Shown here: one piece after another, positions 7,563 through 16,726 of the stretch | How positions within the stretch are numbered: the stretch's first letter is position 1 | Layout: each line of letters begins with the position of its first letter | Assembly: GCA_002382325.1 (NCBI GenBank) | Contig: DGAG01000007.1 | Coordinates: 372,001-436,000, forward strand | DNA length: 64,000 nucleotides | Reading direction: 5' to 3' | DNA from: Epsilonproteobacteria bacterium UBA4036 | GTDB taxonomy: Bacteria; Campylobacterota; Campylobacteria; Campylobacterales; Arcobacteraceae | The notes under the pieces: model-generated | What the model was told of the DNA's origin: nothing | The model's input: the letters and a program-made list of their open reading frames with translations, nothing else | Database searches by the model: none | Made by a program: the position numbers and the translations under genes

Positions 7563-7913
7563 TTATACAAATGCAATGTATGCCATTGGCGTAGCATCGC
7601 CTCTTCTAATTCGTGTTTTGATGATTGACGTATATCCACCATTTCTTTCAACATACTTTGGTGCAATTTCATTGATGATTTTTTTGGTTGCTTCTTTATC
7701 TTGTAATGCTGCAAATACTTGTCTGTGAGTATTAAAATCAGCATTTCTTGACGTTGTTACCAATCTTTCAATGTATCTTTTTAATTCTTTTGCTTTTGGA
7801 ACTGTTGTTTCAATTTTTTCTCTCTCAATTAAAGCGATTGCTAAGTTTTTTAACAACGCTTTTCTATGAGCAGAAGTTCTATTTAACTTTCTATATCCGT
7901 GCTTATGTCTCAT
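7563..7913 (-). CDS. rplQ: 50S ribosomal protein L17
   Basis: Large-subunit protein near the peptide exit tunnel. The 116-aa product opens with the family signature MRHKHGYRKLNRTSAHRKAL and ends in a short basic/hydrophobic tail, the short bacterial form. It is last in the rpmJ-rpsM-rpsK-rpsD-rpoA-rplQ block, 12 bases after rpoA, and a strong terminator follows. Confidence 0.98.
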   Translation of the reverse strand: MRHKHGYRKLNRTSAHRKALLKNLAIALIEREKIETTVPKAKELKRYIERLVTTSRNADFNTHRQVFAALQDKEATKKIINEIAPKYVERNGGYTSIIKTRIRRGDATPMAYIAFV

Positions 7914-7925
7914 ATTAAACCTTTA

Positions 7926-8924
7926 TTATGCTTTTAACTGTTCTAGCTTTCTTCTTAACGCAGAAGCTATATTTTCTGGAAGAGTATCTTCAATTGGGAA
8001 ACCAAGAGATTCTAACTTTTCAGCGATTTCATCCAATGATTTTTTACCAAGATTTTTGATATTTCTTACTTCCACTTCACTCATAAGTACTAACTCACCT
8101 AGATATTTTAACCCTGATCGGTCCAAAGAATTAAAACTTCTAGCACTTAAATTTAAGTCTTCAATTTTTACAACTAAATCTTTTAATTCAAGTGGTTCTT
8201 CACCATTGTCATTGACTGTTACTTCTGATAAATCAAACACTTTGTTAAATACTGACATTTGAGAATACATAACAGAAACAGACTCTTTAAACGCATCAAT
8301 AGGCGAAATTTGTCCGTTAGTGTGAATATCAAATACCGCTTTTTCAAAGTTTGGATTATCTTCAACTAACATTTTTTCAATACTATAAACAACTTTTTTA
8401 ACTGGCGTGAAAAATGCGTCAATAGGAATATAATCTGTCCCAATCATATCTCTGATATCTTCAGATGGTGTATAACCAATCCCTTTTTGAATGATAACAG
8501 AGAATGTTAAGTTACAATCACTATTGATGGTTGCTAAATGGGCATCGGGACTTACAATCTCTAAATCAGAGTTTGCTAAATCACTTCCTTTAATCTCTTT
8601 TGGACCATCAAAAGAGTACTCAGCAACCACTTGGCTTTCGTCACTTGTGATTTTGAATTTAATGTTTTTAAGATTAATAATAAAAATAGCAATATCTTCA
8701 AGCATACCTCTTAACGAGTCAAATTCATGACTTGCACCCTCAATTTTCACCGCGATTGGTGCATAACCAACTGAACTTGAAAGAAGAAGTCTTCTTAACG
8801 GGTGAGCCAAAGTAATAGCAAACCCACTTTCAAATGGGTATGCCGTTATTTTAGCTTGTGTATCACTAATAGCCTCTATCTCAACTTCTGTTGGTAAAAA
8901 CGGTGTATCTGCGAATTTCTTCAT
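7926..8924 (-). CDS. rpoA: RNA polymerase subunit alpha
   Basis: Dimerises to nucleate RNA polymerase assembly; its C-terminal domain contacts UP elements and activators. The 332-aa product has the N-terminal dimerisation part with FAITLAHPLRRLLLSS and a C-terminal domain from about residue 250 with the helix-hairpin-helix SLDRSGLKYLGELVLMSE and NLGKKSLDEIAEKLESLG. Normal length. It lies between rpsD and rplQ, the usual order. Confidence 0.98.
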   Translation of the reverse strand: MKKFADTPFLPTEVEIEAISDTQAKITAYPFESGFAITLAHPLRRLLLSSSVGYAPIAVKIEGASHEFDSLRGMLEDIAIFIINLKNIKFKITSDESQVVAEYSFDGPKEIKGSDLANSDLEIVSPDAHLATINSDCNLTFSVIIQKGIGYTPSEDIRDMIGTDYIPIDAFFTPVKKVVYSIEKMLVEDNPNFEKAVFDIHTNGQISPIDAFKESVSVMYSQMSVFNKVFDLSEVTVNDNGEEPLELKDLVVKIEDLNLSARSFNSLDRSGLKYLGELVLMSEVEVRNIKNLGKKSLDEIAEKLESLGFPIEDTLPENIASALRRKLEQLKA

Positions 8925-8942
8925 ATGCGACCTTATGCTTTA

Positions 8943-9569
8943 TTATTTAGAATATAACTCTACGATTAATCTCTCTTCAACTGGAATAACAACTTCTTCT
9001 CTTGTTGGAATTCGAGTAAAAATACCAAAAACTTTATCTTTATCAACATCAACCCAATCAACAATCCCCGTTTGGTTTGTTAATTCTAATGCTCTAACCA
9101 CTTGAGGGTTAGTTTTAGATTTTTCTTTAATTTCAATTTTTTGACCTGGTTTGACTAAGTATGAAGGAATATCAACTTTTTTACCATCCACTAAGATGTG
9201 ACCATGTGTTGTAAATTGTCGTGCGTTTGCTCGTGTTGTAGCAAATCCCATTCTAAATACCACGTTGTCTAATCTTTGCTCGATAAGTTTTACAAGGTTT
9301 TCCCCTGTATTTCCTTCTCTTCGTGCTGCTTCTTGGAAGTATTTTCTGAATTGTTTTTCAGAAACCCCATAAAGATATTTTGCTTTTTGTTTTTCTCTTA
9401 ATTGTAAACCGTACTCAGAGATTTTTGCTCTTCTTTGTCCATGTTGTCCTGGAGGGAAAGGTCGTTTTTCTAAAGCACTCTTACCTGATAATCTTCTCTC
9501 ACCTTTAAGTCCAAGATCTGCATCAAGTCTTCTTTCGATTTTTTCTACTGGTCCTCTGTATCTTGCCAT
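8943..9569 (-). CDS. rpsD: 30S ribosomal protein S4
   Basis: Primary 16S rRNA binder and 30S assembly nucleator; in many bacteria it also represses its own operon at the mRNA leader. The 208-aa product has the N-terminal segment ending in GQHGQRR and an S4 RNA-binding domain (about residues 95-160, RLDNVVFRMGFA). No N-terminal zinc-type CxxC cluster is seen, so this is the zinc-free form. It lies 10 bases after rpsK. Confidence 0.98.
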   Translation of the reverse strand: MARYRGPVEKIERRLDADLGLKGERRLSGKSALEKRPFPPGQHGQRRAKISEYGLQLREKQKAKYLYGVSEKQFRKYFQEAARREGNTGENLVKLIEQRLDNVVFRMGFATTRANARQFTTHGHILVDGKKVDIPSYLVKPGQKIEIKEKSKTNPQVVRALELTNQTGIVDWVDVDKDKVFGIFTRIPTREEVVIPVEERLIVELYSK

Positions 9570-9579
9570 AACCTACTCC

Positions 9580-9972
9580 TTACACTCTTCTTCTCTTAGG
9601 AGGTCTACAACCATTATGTGGTAACGGTGTAACATCCTTAAACCACTTCACAGTGATACCTTCAATAGAACCTATTGATTTAACTGCAGTATCTCTACCT
9701 GAACCTGGTCCTTGAACTTTAATACCAACGTGTTTGATACCATGTTCAATAGCTTTTTTCATTGCATCTTCAACAGCTTGTTGTGCTGCAAAAGGAGTAG
9801 ATTTTTTACTTCCTTTAAACCCTAAGTTACCAGCACTTGACCATGCAATTGCATTTCCTGCATTGTCTGTTACTGTTACCATTGTGTTGTTAAATGTTGC
9901 TGCAATATGTACGATACCATCAGCAATATTCTTTTTTACTATTTTTTTTCTAGTTACTTTTCTTTTTGCCAT
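9580..9972 (-). CDS. rpsK: 30S ribosomal protein S11
   Basis: Platform protein of the small subunit contacting the mRNA near the E site. The 130-aa product contains the signature HIAATFNNTMVTVTDNAGN and the conserved C-terminal PHNGCRPPKRRRV. It sits between rpsM and rpsD with short spacers. Confidence 0.98.
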   Translation of the reverse strand: MAKRKVTRKKIVKKNIADGIVHIAATFNNTMVTVTDNAGNAIAWSSAGNLGFKGSKKSTPFAAQQAVEDAMKKAIEHGIKHVGIKVQGPGSGRDTAVKSIGSIEGITVKWFKDVTPLPHNGCRPPKRRRV

Positions 9973-9981
9973 CAGTTATCC

Positions 9982-10350
9982 TTATTTGCTTGCTGCACCA
10001 ACAGTTTTCTTTTTACCTTTTCTTGTTCGAGCATTTGTTTTAGTCTTTTGCCCTCGACAAGGTAAACCTTTTCTATGTCTTAACCCTCTGTATGAACCTA
10101 AATCCATTAATGATTTAATATCCATTGCAACTTTTTTTCTTAAATCCCCTTCTACTTGGTAGTTTTCTTGGATTTCTTTTCGAATGTTTGCTGCTTCATC
10201 TTCTGTTAATTCATGAGCTCTTTTGTTGTAATCAATTCCAACAGCATCTAAAATTAATCGAGAGTTATGTAAACCGATTCCGTAAATGTACGTTAATGCG
10301 TACTCCATTCTTTTTTTGTTTGGTAAATCAACACCTGCGATTCTTGCCAT
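9982..10350 (-). CDS. rpsM: 30S ribosomal protein S13
   Basis: Head protein of the small subunit contacting P-site tRNA and the L5 bridge. The 122-aa product begins MARIAGVDLPNKKRMEYALT and contains GSYRGLRHRKGLPCRGQKT, both diagnostic. It follows rpmJ by six bases. Confidence 0.98.
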   Translation of the reverse strand: MARIAGVDLPNKKRMEYALTYIYGIGLHNSRLILDAVGIDYNKRAHELTEDEAANIRKEIQENYQVEGDLRKKVAMDIKSLMDLGSYRGLRHRKGLPCRGQKTKTNARTRKGKKKTVGAASK

Positions 10351-10356
10351 GTCTTT

Positions 10357-10470
10357 TTATCCTTGTCTTTGTTTGTGTTTTTTAGTTTCGCAGATTACTC
10401 TTACGATTCCTCTTCTTTTGACAATCTTACATTTGTCACACATTTTCTTAACTGAAGCTCTAACTTTCAT
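10357..10470 (-). CDS. rpmJ: 50S ribosomal protein L36
   Basis: A 37-aa gene on - starting at ATG 10470 after AAAGGAAAGC. The product begins MKVRASVKKMCDKCKIVKRR and ends in a second Cys and His (VICETKKHKQRQG). Three Cys (11, 14, 27) and His32 form the zinc ribbon, so this is the zinc-binding type. It opens this r-protein block; infA, often just upstream in relatives, is not here. Confidence 0.97.
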   Translation of the reverse strand: MKVRASVKKMCDKCKIVKRRGIVRVICETKKHKQRQG

Positions 10471-10499
10471 TGTTGCTTTCCTTTGTGTTTATTGTCATT

Positions 10500-10650
10500 A
10501 ATCAACAGGTAAAAGGCACAATTGAAGTGAACTGGTCACTTAAATCCTAAGGCCAAGTAAACACTTAAGCCTCTCACCAACTCTTTACAAAACACACAAG
10601 TATTTGGTAAAAAATTCCTCATTGGTTGAAAAATGGAGTTGGATTATAAT
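10500..10650 (-). promoter_or_regulatory. r-protein operon leader with two tandem hairpins and back-to-back promoters
   Basis: Overlapping -10 boxes occupy 10643-10650 (ATTATAAT): TATAAT reads on + at 10645-10650 and on - at 10648-10643, serving the r-protein block and the gene at 10743. The r-protein leader would be about 165 nt. It can form AAGTGA/TCACTT (10525-10541) and GGC-AAGT/ACTT-GCC (10551-10571) stem-loops, a candidate site for feedback by an r-protein such as S4 (inference). No other gene is seen between 10471 and 10742. Confidence 0.5.
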
Positions 10651-10742
10651 AAAATTTAGCTTAAAGTAACTTGAATATGACACCAATAAGATTTAATTCA
10701 TTTTTGGATAGAATAACTGTAAATCATTCGGGAGAGAACTTT

Positions 10743-13127
10743 ATGCAAAACACGATTAAGATTTTGGGTGCTAATGGCAGTAAGAGTGTCAATAAAAATT
10801 CCACCTGCATACAAGTTGATGAGAATATCTTAATTGATGCAGGGAATATCCTAAGTGCATTAAAAGAAAAAGCGCAATATATTGATCATATTTTTATTAC
10901 ACACTCTCACTTAGACCACATTTTTGAAATTCCCTTTTTAATTGATTCGTACTTTACACAACGTCAAACTCCCCTTATTATTTATGGATTAAAAGAGACA
11001 TTAGAACATCTTCAAAAATTTATTTTCAATTGGCAAATTTGGCCTGACTTTAGTGAGATTGAGCTGATTCATAAAAAGTTTAATGCCATTAAATTTCAAG
11101 AAATTACATTGGGAGAAACAATTCAGTTTGAGAACTGTTCACTCAAAGCCGTTAAAAACAATCATACCACCTCAAGTTGCGGATATGTTATTTCTAAAAA
11201 TGACCATGCCTTGCTTTTTTCATCGGATACCTTTATTTGTCCCTCATTATTTGAAGAAATTAATCAAAATAAAAAAATTAAATCAGCCATTTTCGATATC
11301 TCTTTTCCCTCAAGTTTTGAAAAATTGGCGCAAGACAGTAAGCATTTTACGGCAAAAATTTTTAAAGAACAGCTTGAATTGTTGCAACGAAAGGATGTAA
11401 GGATTTACATCAATCATCTTAAACCCTCTTTTTATGAGACGGTTCAAAAAGAGATTTTAAACGCCAATATTTTATTAAACGACGGAGCCATTTTAAAAGA
11501 CGGTGATATTCTTACTTTGGATAACTCTCAAACGGTTATCAATGAAGAAGCAAAACAAAAACAAGAGATACAAGATTTGATTGAAATCGGATACTCTTTA
11601 ACCAGCGAAAAGAATTTTGACGTATTAATGGAAAAAATCTTACTTGTTGCCAAAAACTTCACCAATGCCGATGCGGGAACGCTCTATTTGGTGGACGAAC
11701 AAAGTTTGGTTTTCACGGTTGTTCAAACGGATTCTTTGGGCATTAAAATGGGAGGAACACAAGATAAAATCACATGGCCAAAATTGCCTTTATACATCGA
11801 CAATAAACCCAACAAAGAGATGGTTGCTGCGTTGTGTGCTTTGGAAAATAAACTTATAAATATCAAAGATGTTTACACCGAACAAGGCTTTAACTTTGAA
11901 GGTACAAAAAATTTCGATAAAAATACCGGATACAAAACCCAATCCATGTTAGTTGTTCCCATGGTCAATCATGAAGGCGATGTGATTGGAGTTTTACAAC
12001 TGCTTAACAAACAAGATGAACATCATAACACGATTGAGTTTACAGCAGAAGATGAAAAATTAATTTTATCCATGGGTTCACAAGCGGCTATTTCCATTTC
12101 CAACCGAGAACTCATTGATGATTTGGAAAATCTTTTAAACTCATTTATTAAAACCATTGCCACTGCCATTGATGAAAAATCCCCTTATACCGGAGGACAT
12201 ATTGGTCGTGTGGCTGAAATTGCTGAGATGTTTGTGGATGCGATTAACGAAGATGATACGTTTTACAAAGATAAGTTTTATAACGAAGATGAAAAAAAAG
12301 AGATTAAAACCGCCGCTTGGATGCACGATATTGGTAAAATTACTACGCCTGAATATGTGGTTGATAAAGCACGAAAACTGCAAACCATACATGACAGAAT
12401 CAGCGAAGTTGAAGTGCGTTTTGAACTCTTAAAAAAAGAGAAAGAATTGAGTTTTTTTAAAGCCATGAGCTTATGCAATACTCGAGAAGCGCAAGTGGCG
12501 TTAGAAGAACAATTTCAAGAAGAGATAGCTCAACTCAATGATGATTTTGACTTTATTGTAGTATGTAATACGGGCGGTGAATTTATGGAAGATGCCAAAA
12601 TCCAACGCATAGAAGAGATTGCACAAAAAAGTGTCACCATTAATGGAAAATCCCATCCTTTGCTAACACCCAATGAGATTTATAACTTATCCATCAAAAA
12701 AGGAACATTGACCAATGAAGAGCGATTGGTCATTAACAATCACTCACTTATTTCAATTAAAATGCTTGAATCCCTTCCTTTTCCTAAAAAACTCAAAGAA
12801 ATTCCAAGAATTGCAGGCGGTCACCATGAAAAGATTTGCGGTGGAGGGTATCCGTTTAATCTTAAAGGCGATGAAATCTCATTTGAGGCAAGAATTTTAG
12901 CCATTGCCGATATTTTTGAAGCTTTAACAGCTCATGACAGACCTTATAAAGATGCCAACAGCTTAAATCAAAGTATGAAAATCCTTTCATTTATGGCAAA
13001 AGACAATGAATTGGATAAAGACTTAATCAAATTTTTTGTTAAAAAAGGATTACACCTAAAGTATGCTCACAAATATTTAAAACCCAGCCAAATGGATGAG
13101 ATACAAGTCGATTTTGACAAGCTATAA
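10743..13127 (+). CDS. MBL-fold / GAF / HD-GYP multidomain phosphodiesterase
   Basis: The 794-aa product joins three domains. Residues about 1-260 are a metallo-beta-lactamase fold with the HSHLDH metal motif and later HTT and HL histidines, like class II cyclic-nucleotide phosphodiesterases. Residues about 275-450 are a GAF domain (NADAGTLYLVD). Residues about 455-785 are an HD-GYP domain with MHDIGK, HNHS, HHEKICGGGYP and ADIFEALTA; HD-GYP enzymes hydrolyse cyclic di-GMP. About 120 residues are inserted between MHDIGK and the next His pair. In HHEK-x-x-GGGYP the usual Asp is Cys. Start ATG 10743 follows GGGAGAG; the earlier ATG at 10671 has no ribosome site. It probably links a GAF ligand to nucleotide turnover. 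Confidence 0.9.
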   Translation: MQNTIKILGANGSKSVNKNSTCIQVDENILIDAGNILSALKEKAQYIDHIFITHSHLDHIFEIPFLIDSYFTQRQTPLIIYGLKETLEHLQKFIFNWQIWPDFSEIELIHKKFNAIKFQEITLGETIQFENCSLKAVKNNHTTSSCGYVISKNDHALLFSSDTFICPSLFEEINQNKKIKSAIFDISFPSSFEKLAQDSKHFTAKIFKEQLELLQRKDVRIYINHLKPSFYETVQKEILNANILLNDGAILKDGDILTLDNSQTVINEEAKQKQEIQDLIEIGYSLTSEKNFDVLMEKILLVAKNFTNADAGTLYLVDEQSLVFTVVQTDSLGIKMGGTQDKITWPKLPLYIDNKPNKEMVAALCALENKLINIKDVYTEQGFNFEGTKNFDKNTGYKTQSMLVVPMVNHEGDVIGVLQLLNKQDEHHNTIEFTAEDEKLILSMGSQAAISISNRELIDDLENLLNSFIKTIATAIDEKSPYTGGHIGRVAEIAEMFVDAINEDDTFYKDKFYNEDEKKEIKTAAWMHDIGKITTPEYVVDKARKLQTIHDRISEVEVRFELLKKEKELSFFKAMSLCNTREAQVALEEQFQEEIAQLNDDFDFIVVCNTGGEFMEDAKIQRIEEIAQKSVTINGKSHPLLTPNEIYNLSIKKGTLTNEERLVINNHSLISIKMLESLPFPKKLKEIPRIAGGHHEKICGGGYPFNLKGDEISFEARILAIADIFEALTAHDRPYKDANSLNQSMKILSFMAKDNELDKDLIKFFVKKGLHLKYAHKYLKPSQMDEIQVDFDKL

Positions 13128-13137
13128 AGGAAGCAAT

Positions 13138-13512
13138 ATGAGTGAAAAAATAATCTATGAAAATGAATTTATCAAAATAGTCGTTGAACCCAGCGAAATC
13201 CCTTGGTTAAAACTTTTTACCCAACATCCCTATAAAGAGTTTAGCCAGTGTGATATGAGAACACGACTTGAAATCTTTCAATGTTTGGACATTATAGAAA
13301 AAGAGATGCTGGAGTATTTTGAACCTGAAAAAATCAATATCGCCTCTTTTGGAAATTATTTGCCTCATGTTCATTTTCATATTATGGCACGATTTAAAGA
13401 AGACTCTTTTTTCCCAGAACCTATGTGGGGAAAAAAACAAAGAGAAGCGCAATTACATTTAAAAGATTTTGACATTTTTTATAAAAAACTGTTGGAGAAA
13501 TTGTCCATTTAA
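13138..13512 (+). CDS. HIT-family protein
   Basis: Histidine-triad nucleotide hydrolase/transferase family. The 124-aa product contains HVHFHIM, the HxHxHxx active-site motif, preceded by NYLPH. Start ATG 13138 follows AAAGGAAGC directly after the upstream stop. The exact substrate cannot be told; relatives cleave AMP-lysine, adenosine phosphoramidates or dinucleoside polyphosphates. It lies 10 bases after the phosphodiesterase gene and is probably in one transcript with it. Confidence 0.9.
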   Translation: MSEKIIYENEFIKIVVEPSEIPWLKLFTQHPYKEFSQCDMRTRLEIFQCLDIIEKEMLEYFEPEKINIASFGNYLPHVHFHIMARFKEDSFFPEPMWGKKQREAQLHLKDFDIFYKKLLEKLSI

Positions 13513-13548
13513 TCTCTATTTTGTTAAGATGAAAAAAAGGAGATACTC

Positions 13549-15606
13549 ATGTCTTTAGAAAATCTTAAACAAGCTAACTCAACAATACTTTTCCCTGTGT
13601 TTATTCCTGCTGTTGTTGTAATTGTATTGTTGGTTGTAGGAACCATTAGCAACCCCACATTAGCAGGAGAAATCTTTTCTGATACGTTGCACTATATCAC
13701 TCAAGATTTTGGTTGGTTTTATATGCTAGCTGTTGCCATTTTTTTAATTTTTATTGTAAGTATTGCTCTGTCTTCTTGGGGAAATATTAAATTAGGTCCT
13801 GATCACTCTGAACCTGAGTACAGTTTTGGTTCTTGGTTTGCCATGCTTTTTTCAGCAGGATACGGAATTGCACTGCTCTTTTTTGGTGTGGCTGAACCCA
13901 TTTTACACTATGCTTCACCTCCAGAAGGAGTTGCTCAAACGGTTGATGCCGCCAAACAAGCCATGCAAATTGCCTATTTTCACTGGGGATTTCATATTTG
14001 GGCGATTTACGGTTTAGTGGGATTAACTTTGGCTTATTTTGCTTTTCGACATGGACTGCCACTTTCTATGCGCTCAACACTTTACCCTTTAATTGGCGAT
14101 AAAATTCACGGAACGGCAGGACATATTGTTGATACCTTTGCGATTTTGGGTACTCTTTTTGGAATTGCTACAACCTTAGGATTATCGGTATCACAAATCA
14201 ATGCCGGACTAAACTATTTATGGCCAAGCATTGAAGTCAGTATCACGGTTCAAGTTATTACCATTGCCCTCATAACGGGATTGGCTCTGTTTTCAGTCAT
14301 TGCAGGAATGGACAAAGGAGTAAAACGTCTGTCTATTATCAATATTCTTCTTGCCATTGCGTTAATGTCATTTGTTTTTGTTGTGGGTCCTACCATTTTT
14401 ATTTTAAACACATTTTTAGAAAATACAGGAAGTTATTTAAGCAATATTGTAGAGAGAACCTTTAGTTTACAGGCCTATACTTCTAATGACTGGATAGGCA
14501 ACTGGACACTTTTTATTTTTGGTTGGACCATTGCTTGGGCTCCTTTTGTGGGGCTTTTTATTGCCAAAATCAGTAAAGGAAGAACCATACGACAATTTGT
14601 TGTAGGGGTTATGTTAGTCCCTACGATTTTTACCTTTTTATGGTTTTCTGTTTTTGGAGATACGGCATTGCACATGGTGATGGTTCAAGGGTATGAAAGT
14701 TTAATCACGGAAGTTCAAAACGATAAAGCCATTGCCCTGTTTAAACTCTATGAGCGTTTACCATTAACGGACATCATCTCTTTTATTACGGTGATTTTGA
14801 TTATCACCTTTTTTGTTACCTCTTCAGATTCGGGTTCTTTGGTTATTGACTCTTTGGCTTCGGGAGGAGTTGCTCAAACACCTATTTGGCAACGTGTTTT
14901 TTGGGTTACTACAGAAGGCGTTGTAGCAGCTGTTTTACTTATTGCAGGGGGATTGAGTGCATTACAAACGGCTTCGATTGTAAGTGCGTTACCGTTTGCG
15001 GTAATTATGCTCATCGCTGCTGTTGGAATGTGGCGAGCATTAATCATAGAAAATCACAGAGAAGAGAGTTTACAACATACAGTCAATATGAATTTCCAGC
15101 ACCCCGTCGAAGACAATGAAGATTACTGGAAAGGTCGACTGAGTGAATTAATTAATTTTCCCAAAAAAGAGGCGGTCGAAGAGTTTATTAAAACCAATGT
15201 TTACAACAGCATGAAAAAAGTTCAAAAAGAACTTCAAAAATCAACATGGTTATGTGACGTGGAGTACGACGAAGAGTATACTCGAGCCATGATTACCATC
15301 TATAAGGATGAAACCATTAATTTTTATTATGAAGTTCGTCTCAGAGAGTATGAAATGCCAAATTTTTCATATACAAAAATCGAAGAGTTAAAAGGTCAAA
15401 CACACTATTATAATGCCGAGGTCTTTTTAAAACGAGGAGGATTACACTATGATTTATACGGATATGAAGATCACACTATCATCAACGATATTTTAAATCA
15501 ATTTGAAAAATATTTACGTTTTGTTCACACCACACCGGGCCTTTTGCCTTGGGATATGGAAGAGCATGATGACTTGCTTAACAGTGATGCCATAAGCAAT
15601 AAATAG
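13549..15606 (+). CDS. BCCT-family betaine/choline/carnitine transporter
   Basis: Secondary transporter of quaternary-ammonium osmolytes, normally driven by Na+ or H+. The 685-aa product has about 12 membrane helices within residues 15-500, with the family segments GMDKGVKRLS and WTIAWAPFVGLFIAKISKGR. After the last helix there is a hydrophilic tail of about 165 residues, longer than needed for transport, ending in acidic residues. In osmosensing members such tails regulate activity. AAAGGAGA lies before the ATG. A marine lifestyle would fit compatible-solute uptake (inference). Exact solute unknown. Confidence 0.92.
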   Translation: MSLENLKQANSTILFPVFIPAVVVIVLLVVGTISNPTLAGEIFSDTLHYITQDFGWFYMLAVAIFLIFIVSIALSSWGNIKLGPDHSEPEYSFGSWFAMLFSAGYGIALLFFGVAEPILHYASPPEGVAQTVDAAKQAMQIAYFHWGFHIWAIYGLVGLTLAYFAFRHGLPLSMRSTLYPLIGDKIHGTAGHIVDTFAILGTLFGIATTLGLSVSQINAGLNYLWPSIEVSITVQVITIALITGLALFSVIAGMDKGVKRLSIINILLAIALMSFVFVVGPTIFILNTFLENTGSYLSNIVERTFSLQAYTSNDWIGNWTLFIFGWTIAWAPFVGLFIAKISKGRTIRQFVVGVMLVPTIFTFLWFSVFGDTALHMVMVQGYESLITEVQNDKAIALFKLYERLPLTDIISFITVILIITFFVTSSDSGSLVIDSLASGGVAQTPIWQRVFWVTTEGVVAAVLLIAGGLSALQTASIVSALPFAVIMLIAAVGMWRALIIENHREESLQHTVNMNFQHPVEDNEDYWKGRLSELINFPKKEAVEEFIKTNVYNSMKKVQKELQKSTWLCDVEYDEEYTRAMITIYKDETINFYYEVRLREYEMPNFSYTKIEELKGQTHYYNAEVFLKRGGLHYDLYGYEDHTIINDILNQFEKYLRFVHTTPGLLPWDMEEHDDLLNSDAISNK

Positions 15607-15622
15607 AGCCAAAACTCTATTT
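15601..15622 (+). terminator. Hairpin at the end of the BCCT gene
   Basis: AAATAGAG / CTCTATTT with a CAAAA-type loop, overlapping the stop codon, followed by a short broken T-rich stretch. Moderately convincing terminator between the two convergent genes. Confidence 0.5.
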
Positions 15623-15656
15623 ATCGCTTATTCTTCTGCTCTCATTGAATCAATAA

Positions 15657-16586
15657 TTAGCCGTCTTGGTTAATTTTTGTAATCAACTCTTGTAACACTT
15701 CATCGGCTTTATCATGCTCAATTTGGCAACCACCTGCTGCCTCATGGCCGCCTCCACCGTAAGAAAGCATCAATTCTCCCACATTGGTTTTTGACGTTTT
15801 ATTAATAATAGATTTTCCTGTACTATACACCACATTTTGTTTATCTTTTCCCCAAACAGCATGAATAGAGATATTGGTTTGTGGATAAAGAGCATAAATT
15901 AAAAATCGATTCCCCGGATAGATAATATCTTCACCTCGATAATCAATGATAATTAAATTGCCATGAACGGTTGAACATCGGTGCAATTGCTCTTCAAACT
16001 CTTCTTTGTATTTATTGTATAAATCAACTCGCTCTTTGACATCACTTAATTGCAAAATCTCTTCAATCGTATGATCAGCGCAATAATCAATTAAATCCAT
16101 CATTAACTGATAATTGGAAACCGTAAAATCCCGAAATCGTCCTAATCCCGTTCGTGAATCCATTAAAAAGCTCAACAAATCCCATCCTTGAGGATCAAGA
16201 ATATCTTCTTTTGAAAATTGCGCCGCATCGGCTTTATTGGAAGCTGCCATTAACTCATTTAATGTTGAGGGAAATTTAGAAGCACCCCCATAATAATCAT
16301 ATACCACTTGAGCAGCACTTGGAGCGTTAGGGTCAATGATATGATTCTCTTTTTTTTCATTTCGTAACGTTTCACTAAAGTGGTGATCAAAAGCTAAAAA
16401 AACACCTTCAACATACGGTAAATTGGTGGTAATGTCATTTTGAGTAATAGCAATCTTTCCATCTTGCATATCTTTTGGGTGCACAAAAATAATTTCATCG
16501 ATAATACCAATATATTTCAATAACGTACCACAAACCAAACCATCCATGTCACTTCTTGTTACCAGTCTAAACTTTTTATCAGACAT
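15657..16586 (-). CDS. DHH-family phosphoesterase
   Basis: 309 aa. The N-terminal DHH domain shows RSDMDG (metal Asp), AFDHHF (the DHH motif) and a short DHHA1-like C-terminal part with GGGGHEAAGGC. This set occurs in exopolyphosphatases, oligoribonucleases (NrnA-like) and c-di-nucleotide phosphodiesterases, so the substrate is open. GGGAG precedes the ATG at 16586. It is a single gene convergent with the BCCT gene. Confidence 0.88.
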   Translation of the reverse strand: MSDKKFRLVTRSDMDGLVCGTLLKYIGIIDEIIFVHPKDMQDGKIAITQNDITTNLPYVEGVFLAFDHHFSETLRNEKKENHIIDPNAPSAAQVVYDYYGGASKFPSTLNELMAASNKADAAQFSKEDILDPQGWDLLSFLMDSRTGLGRFRDFTVSNYQLMMDLIDYCADHTIEEILQLSDVKERVDLYNKYKEEFEEQLHRCSTVHGNLIIIDYRGEDIIYPGNRFLIYALYPQTNISIHAVWGKDKQNVVYSTGKSIINKTSKTNVGELMLSYGGGGHEAAGGCQIEHDKADEVLQELITKINQDG

Positions 16587-16681
16587 TAAATTCTCCCAAG
16601 AATAATTATTTTTATTGATTCTATCATTATAAGACTTAAAATAAAAAATTTAATTATGTTTTTGTTAAGCGTAGTTTCAAG

Positions 16682-16705
16682 AAGAAGCAGCAAATGCTGC
16701 TTCTT
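16682..16705. terminator. Hairpin between leuB and the DHH gene
   Basis: 11-bp stem AAGAAGCAGCA / TGCTGCTTCTT with a 2-base nominal loop, just after the leuB stop. There is no long T-run on either strand, so termination strength is uncertain. Confidence 0.6.
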
Positions 16706-16726
16706 TAGTCTAAAGTGAGTATTTCA

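Noticed and set aside
7544..7744. Frame overlapping rplQ on the same strand
   Set aside because: Out-of-frame shadow of rplQ, lacking any recognisable protein features.
9734..10162. Long + strand frame opposite rpsK and rpsM
   Set aside because: It is a shadow of two certain ribosomal-protein genes, with no ribosome site.
10671..10742. Earlier ATG for the MBL/GAF/HD-GYP gene
   Set aside because: No ribosome site there; GGGAGAG before ATG 10743 and the start of the MBL fold support the later start.
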